Origin: Bolinopsis microptera
Lineage: Eukaryota > Ctenophora > Tentaculata > Lobata > Bolinopsidae
Direction of reading: 5' to 3'
Assembly (NCBI RefSeq): GCF_026151205.1
Contig: NC_087080.1
Location: 7,669,096-7,730,796 of the forward strand
Length of the DNA: 61,701 nt
The notes beneath the pieces are model-generated. The model had not been told where the DNA came from. It did no database searches and worked only from the letters and a program-made list of their open reading frames with translations. Of the stretch, positions 57,066 through 61,701 are shown piece by piece; positions within the stretch are counted from its first letter, which is position 1, and every line of letters begins with the position of its first letter. Position numbers and translations under genes: made by a program.

Positions 57066-57729
57066 AATAGATGTGGATACTGGCGGGGAGGTGATCATTG
57101 TTTGTTTACGTTTTAGTTCGTGAGGAACAGTCACCAAAAGTGAGTTGCTTACCTGCTGTGTGTTTTCGTACTCTGGTCTTCACTCAAGTTGCAAAGCTGC
57201 AATAAACGTATCGCAAAGAACATTTCTATCTGAAAATTGTGTTAGTACCAGTTTGATCAGTTAAGCTAAGGTGAGGATTGCCTCGCTCTTTCGGTTTCAG
57301 CTTAACTCCTTAGGTCATAAGTAGAACCGAAGGATCAAAATATATGTTGCTCGTATTAACTATAAAACATCAATTTTGAGGGATTAGGAAGTGTTTATAG
57401 GTTCTGAAACCTAGTTAAATCGATTTTTCGTGCAATTTTAGGTCAGAAACAGTCATCAAAATAAGTTAATACGAAGGTCGATTTCTCGGTTATTTTTGAG
57501 CTTTCGTTCAGAAAATAATTCGGGACCTTCAAAGGGGGGTAACAAGAAGGCGTTACAATTGTAACAAGCCTTCGATAATACAAAATTTGCATCACATCTT
57601 CAACCTGCTTAATAGAGGCGCCACCTAAAACGTAAACAAACAATAATCACCTCTTTGACCTGCTTGATAGAGGCGCCACTAAAACGTAAACAAACAATGA
57701 TCACCTCCCCGCCAGTATCCACATCTATT
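57066..57729. mobile_element. MITE with perfect 52-bp inverted terminal repeats
   Basis: 57,066-57,117 and the reverse complement of 57,678-57,729 agree at all 52 bases (starting AATAGATGTGGATACTGGCG). The right subterminal part (ctgcttratagaggcgccac with taaaacgtaaacaaacaa) is present twice in tandem at 57,605-57,710. The flanks are similar (taatact / taatagt), but no exact target duplication can be fixed. No transposase is encoded; the superfamily is unknown. It ends about 370 bp upstream of a gene start. Confidence 0.85.
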
Positions 57730-58101
57730 GTAATAGTACCCGTCCATTTCGTTATTATAAATCAATTCACGACCCTATGATTTCCAGCACTGGATTTAGT
57801 ATACACGATAATTCTGAAGTCAGTGTGATACTCTCAGGTGACCACTAGGAGGGCCTGTGAGTGGTTGTCGTTCACAGAGCTGTCATTGATTGGCTTACAA
57901 CACGTACTCATGCGCTGCAGCAGCAAGACAGGAAGCATTAAAATCGAGTAGTAAGCTTGGAGACTTCTATAAGCAGAGTAATTTTACATCTTGCTGCAAA
58001 AATCCGCCAATTTTGACGGACACGAATCTAACATATTTTCAGTAAACATTTCAAGTACAACGAAAACGAACTAACAACAATTGAAGAAAACAAAAAAGAA
58101 A

Positions 58102-61100
58102 ATGGTGGATTCATCAACAGAAAACTTCGGTGTCAGGTACGTACTGAGCCCGCAACACGGAAATGAAATTCTTTAAAGCTTTTCGGAATATATTTTTACC
58201 GCAGCAGAACAACCGATGCTTTCCTGTTGTGCCTACGAAACTGGCTGATAGCACTACTTGCTTAGATATATTCTCGTTTAGACACTTTCAGAGGGAAATG
58301 GAATAACGTCCAAAAAATTTCCGCTAGCGCAAATGCTTGTTTTCCATGTGGGCCTAACTTAGTAACTTAGCTAGTAGCTTATTGTTCTGAGGTTCCTAAC
58401 CATTTCTTAGGTTAAACCACTTCGAGTGTAATTTGTATGCCTTTTTGGCTTCAGTTATACTGTTTTGTAGTTACGATCATGCCACATAATTTTGAAACCA
58501 TTTGACTTTACGGAGCATTAGTTTTACAATCACCTATTGTTCTAAATCAAAAGACGAACATATGCAATATTTTAGCGCGGATGCATGTACAGATTGTTTC
58601 GACTTCCATCAATACCAAATGTTCACCTCTATTGTTTCTGATTTCCGATCTTTTGATCAGAGATCCGAGTCATTGGTTTCAAACCTGCTTTTATACTGGC
58701 GATATTGTACATTGATTTCATCTTCCGCAACTGTCCGAGTGTAATCCATGCCTGTGGTTTCGGACAGTCATGTAACTGTATTTTTAGTTCAGCTCCGCCA
58801 GTTTAAATTGATCCATTAATGATTTTAGTAAATGTTTCGCATCCCACGAATTAAATTTCCGTTTGTAATACTAATATAGATGGCAAGGTGATATACATTT
58901 TATTTCCAAGCAAGGTCATATTATATAGTCCAACTATCATGAAATACTAACTCTTTCTATTAAACATGATGTTTTGTTATTATAATGAAGGAAGGTGCAT
59001 TTCCATAAAATCGGTTCACAGCTGGAACAGCGTTTTGTACTTCCACAGGCTCTTGGACTGGAAGCATGGAAAAATTATCCACAATAGCATTAAACACCGT
59101 GCACCACATAGCAGCCCCACCATAGAGAAGAGTCCTCTCATTGGCTTAGCTGCTAGAAGCAGGGCTATGATTGGTCGAGCTCGGTCACGTGACGTGAGCA
59201 CTGAGCGGATTGTGTTGAGAGAAACAAGGTGAGATAATGGCGGATTAGGGGGAGCGGGGCTCGGAGTCCCGTTGAACCGGATGTGGAGCTCAGGGCTCCT
59301 ATTGTCTTCGGGGTCCTGGGATTCTTGGGCTGATTTGTCGTGTTTTACGGTGCTTATTGGAGAGTTTTACCAGTCCTCTGGTTGTGAATGATAACACTAG
59401 CGGTGGCACTAAGAGTGCACTGGCGAGACACCGTGTTGTTGGATCACAACAAGATTACTAATTACATCGCTTAACTGTTGCACTTTAATCATGATCTACC
59501 TCCGAGCACGATTCTTTTGTATCTTGATAACCAGCAAAACAGCACCAAATTTCCGAGCGAGTTCAATCAACAAGCAAATGGTTATGCAGCAAAACCTTAT
59601 TATACAGTAAACGTAAAGTATCGTAGTATAGTATCGATCAAATCATTGCATACCAACAGTTCGGACGCCATTCCGACTATCACAGTTCACAATGCCAAGC
59701 CTCTCCTTATGAATTATAGTCACGTGATCTGATCCTGCAGCCACGCCGCTTTTCGATCTAATTCTGAACTCTAGTAGCTGAGTGAACCTTTAAACTGATT
59801 CTTATACTTTGTATTTAATTTTCAGTTGTACAGAACCACGTTAGTTTCCGTTTGATAACGTCACGTGGCAAACACGTGCTTGACCGTAAGTCTCTAGTAA
59901 AATTCTGAGACCACCCTGTCGTGAATCTTCTTTTTCCATGTGTTATCCCGCGAAATTTGCTTGAAATGGGAATTGGTACTGTGCTGAGTTCAAATATTTT
60001 TGATCGTTGATACTTTTTAATATTTTTTGTTTTTGGGTATGAAGATCGTCGTCGTTCATTAATATTATTCTGCTTATAATTTAGGTGCACACAAAATCAC
60101 AATTTATTCAGTGAACAAACATATTATCCTTATCTACATATCAGGACAGCGGTTGAAAGATTTCAAGTTCATGTAAAGTGTTGAAGCTCCAAAAATCCCA
60201 TATCCAGAAGATCGGCTCTTTATGGCATTTTGCTTGCCCATCACCGGTATAAATATGGACAATCATACCCTAAATATACTGTCGGAGCCTAACGTCAAGC
60301 TAGAACTGTCCTCCCCATCCATCAACATCAACCAGGATCTACTTAAACCTGCCGCACCTCGAGATAACATGTTCTCTCTTAGTTTTCAGAACATTGCAGA
60401 AAAGCACTCGCCCCTGCTCAACTTATCTCAACCAGCCAATCTTCTGAATTTCAACAGTGACGATAAGAACAGGAATATTATGATAAGTCAGAGCAGCTCA
60501 GAGCAGAATCCTACTTTATCAACTCTTCTGAATCTGTCCCACTTCGCCAGTCCTACCTCACTGAGCCCCACTGTTACCTCGTCTCTACTGCAAGCTTCAA
60601 ACTTATCACTCCTATCAAAACTGCCCTTCTTGAACCAGACAAAACAATTAGATCATCCTAAGACCTCGCAATCCCCCTCAACAGTGCCTACAACATGCCT
60701 CCCATTGCCGATACCCTCCAACCTTCCACTCTTTGGAGCTATCAACTCCCAGATTCTCAGCTACCCAACCTCTCCTCAGTCAATACCTGATCTCCTGGCC
60801 AGTCTAGCAGCAGCAAAGTCTTGTGAGGGTTCCGTCGCAAATATGGAATCATCTGGGTTGGCTGCAGAAACACTGGCGAAGTTTACTAGCAACGGACTGG
60901 TCAGTCCTAACTTGTCGAGTTTGCAGATCCCTGATCTGGCTTCCAATATAAAGCTGGATTCTCAAAAAGACATCCCATTCCCAGCAAATGGAAATGGTAA
61001 AGGATTAAGAGTTATAACCGTGCTTTAATAATTTCCCATATTGATAAACTTCGTTATCGTTAGAAGTTCAGTGTTCCAAGTATTTGATATTTTAAAACCT

Positions 61101-61222
61101 TAAACAGTTTACCCTTTACCAATCCATTTATTAATAATAATATTTTCAGATGACTACAAGCACAAAACTGACACAGTTTCTAATGTCGCTAACATCATGT
61201 CGAACAGTCTGAACGGCCAACT
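58102..61222 (+). CDS. 5' exons of an unrecognised gene, Ser/Leu/Asn/Pro-rich product
   Basis: Exon 1 (58,102-58,136) starts in a good context (gaaaATGG), reads MVDSSTENFGV and ends AG|GTACGT in phase 2. Exon 2 (60,179-60,996) fits this phase and reads VEAPKIPYPEDRLFMAFCLP, then a long low-complexity stretch (VKLELSSPSININ, LLNLSQPANLLNF, SPTSLSPTVTSSLLQ, LPLPIPSNLPLFG, IPDLLASLAAAKS). Exon 3 (61,150-61,222; TTTTCAG acceptor, GTAAGT donor) reads DDYKHKTDTVSNVANIMSNS. Phases agree across both introns. Composition is like the activation region of a transcription factor, and VKLE resembles a sumoylation site. The gene continues past the window. The exon 2 acceptor (TGTAAAG) is weak, so a different first exon, for example near 59.2 kb, is possible. 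Confidence 0.6.
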
Positions 61223-61428
61223 GTAAGTCTTTTGAGAATCTCCATTTCCAGAATATATCATCTACGTTAGTCGTTAAACAGTGATTGTACGCTTTATTTC
61301 AAAATGTAACACGTAGCTACCAGTATACCAGCTGCGCGGAGACTTTTTCAGGACTCGTGCCACGTTGTGATTTCCGTATCACTAACACCGGCCGCGGCTT
61401 GTGTACAACTACAAGCTGTATGTATACA

Positions 61429-61701
61429 GACTGCTGTTACCATGGAGTCAATGTTATTGCCATGAAAACCACGCCTTGACCACAGAAACATATTTAACTC
61501 ATAGCAACAACGTCGTTACTTTGATTTGATATACCGTTAATTTATGCCTGGGATGGCGTTTCAATCATGGTAACCTTGTAACCGTGGAAATCATGTTTCA
61601 ACATCGTTACCATTTTGTTGGTAAGTACTGGTAACGTGGTAACCATTTATTACCACGGTTGCCATGAAGTTACCACTTACCAAATACCATGGTTACTGTA
61701 G
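61429..61701. repeat. Cluster of GTTACC/GGTAAC motifs at the window edge
   Basis: About nine GTTACC, GGTAAC or close variants in both orientations lie in 270 bp, several joined as near-palindromes around CATGG. They resemble RFX X-box half-sites (GTTRCC...RGYAAC). The cluster is in the intron after exon 3 of the gene to the left. It could equally be an imperfect simple repeat cut by the window end. Confidence 0.5.

Noticed and set aside
1-61701. tRNA and rRNA genes
   Set aside because: I saw no convincing A/B-box pair with cloverleaf arms and no rRNA-like conserved block, although reading by eye could miss a diverged one.

Overview
The window looks like nuclear DNA of an invertebrate animal: AT-rich, intron-dense and very repeat-rich. 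It has GT-AG introns, metazoan-type LINE, Gypsy, hAT and Helitron-like elements, several satellites and minisatellites, and no operons. I cannot name the species. One gene is recognised with certainty: WDR36/UTP21, the WD40 subunit of the small-subunit processome, on the minus strand, with 16 exons from 13,930 down to 3,543. Its C-terminal exons were not found.

Layout. 1-3,540: a decayed minus-strand LINE beyond the last visible WDR36 exon. 3,543-13,930: WDR36. One intron holds a TA-flanked MITE (5,664-6,052). Intron 2 holds a 4.07-kb Gypsy-type element (9,298-13,369) with 90-bp LTRs and a CCAAT target duplication. That Gypsy copy is itself split by an ORF1-only LINE (about 9,829-11,274). 13.9-19 kb: intergenic repeats, then a minus-strand multi-exon gene model whose downstream exons are a hAT-like (DUF4371-type) transposase. 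Its upstream exons are duplicated on the far side of a 350-bp GGGA tract. 19.3-26.8 kb: scattered minus-strand exons of unrecognised genes with local duplications, interrupted by a LINE RT fragment that carries a 698-bp hAT derivative. 27-29.3 kb: GC-rich mosaic modules. 29.5-34.7 kb: a 171-bp satellite in two arrays of opposite orientation around GGA-rich arrays. 34.8-39.5 kb: purine-rich minisatellites around exons of an unrecognised acidic protein gene. 40.9-55.2 kb: a 91-bp satellite (121 consecutive units, after a short outlying array), with a 2.9-kb segment bearing inverted ends and foldbacks between the arrays. 55.2-57.8 kb: foldback modules and a MITE with perfect 52-bp inverted ends. 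58.1-61.7 kb: the 5' exons of an unrecognised plus-strand gene with a Ser/Leu/Asn/Pro-rich product.

The genes do not form a pathway. The main interest is the nested history of mobile elements and the satellites. The most unusual single structure is the Gypsy copy: a 16-nt sequence one base after its 5' LTR is the exact reverse complement of a stretch inside the same LTR, which suggests self-primed reverse transcription.
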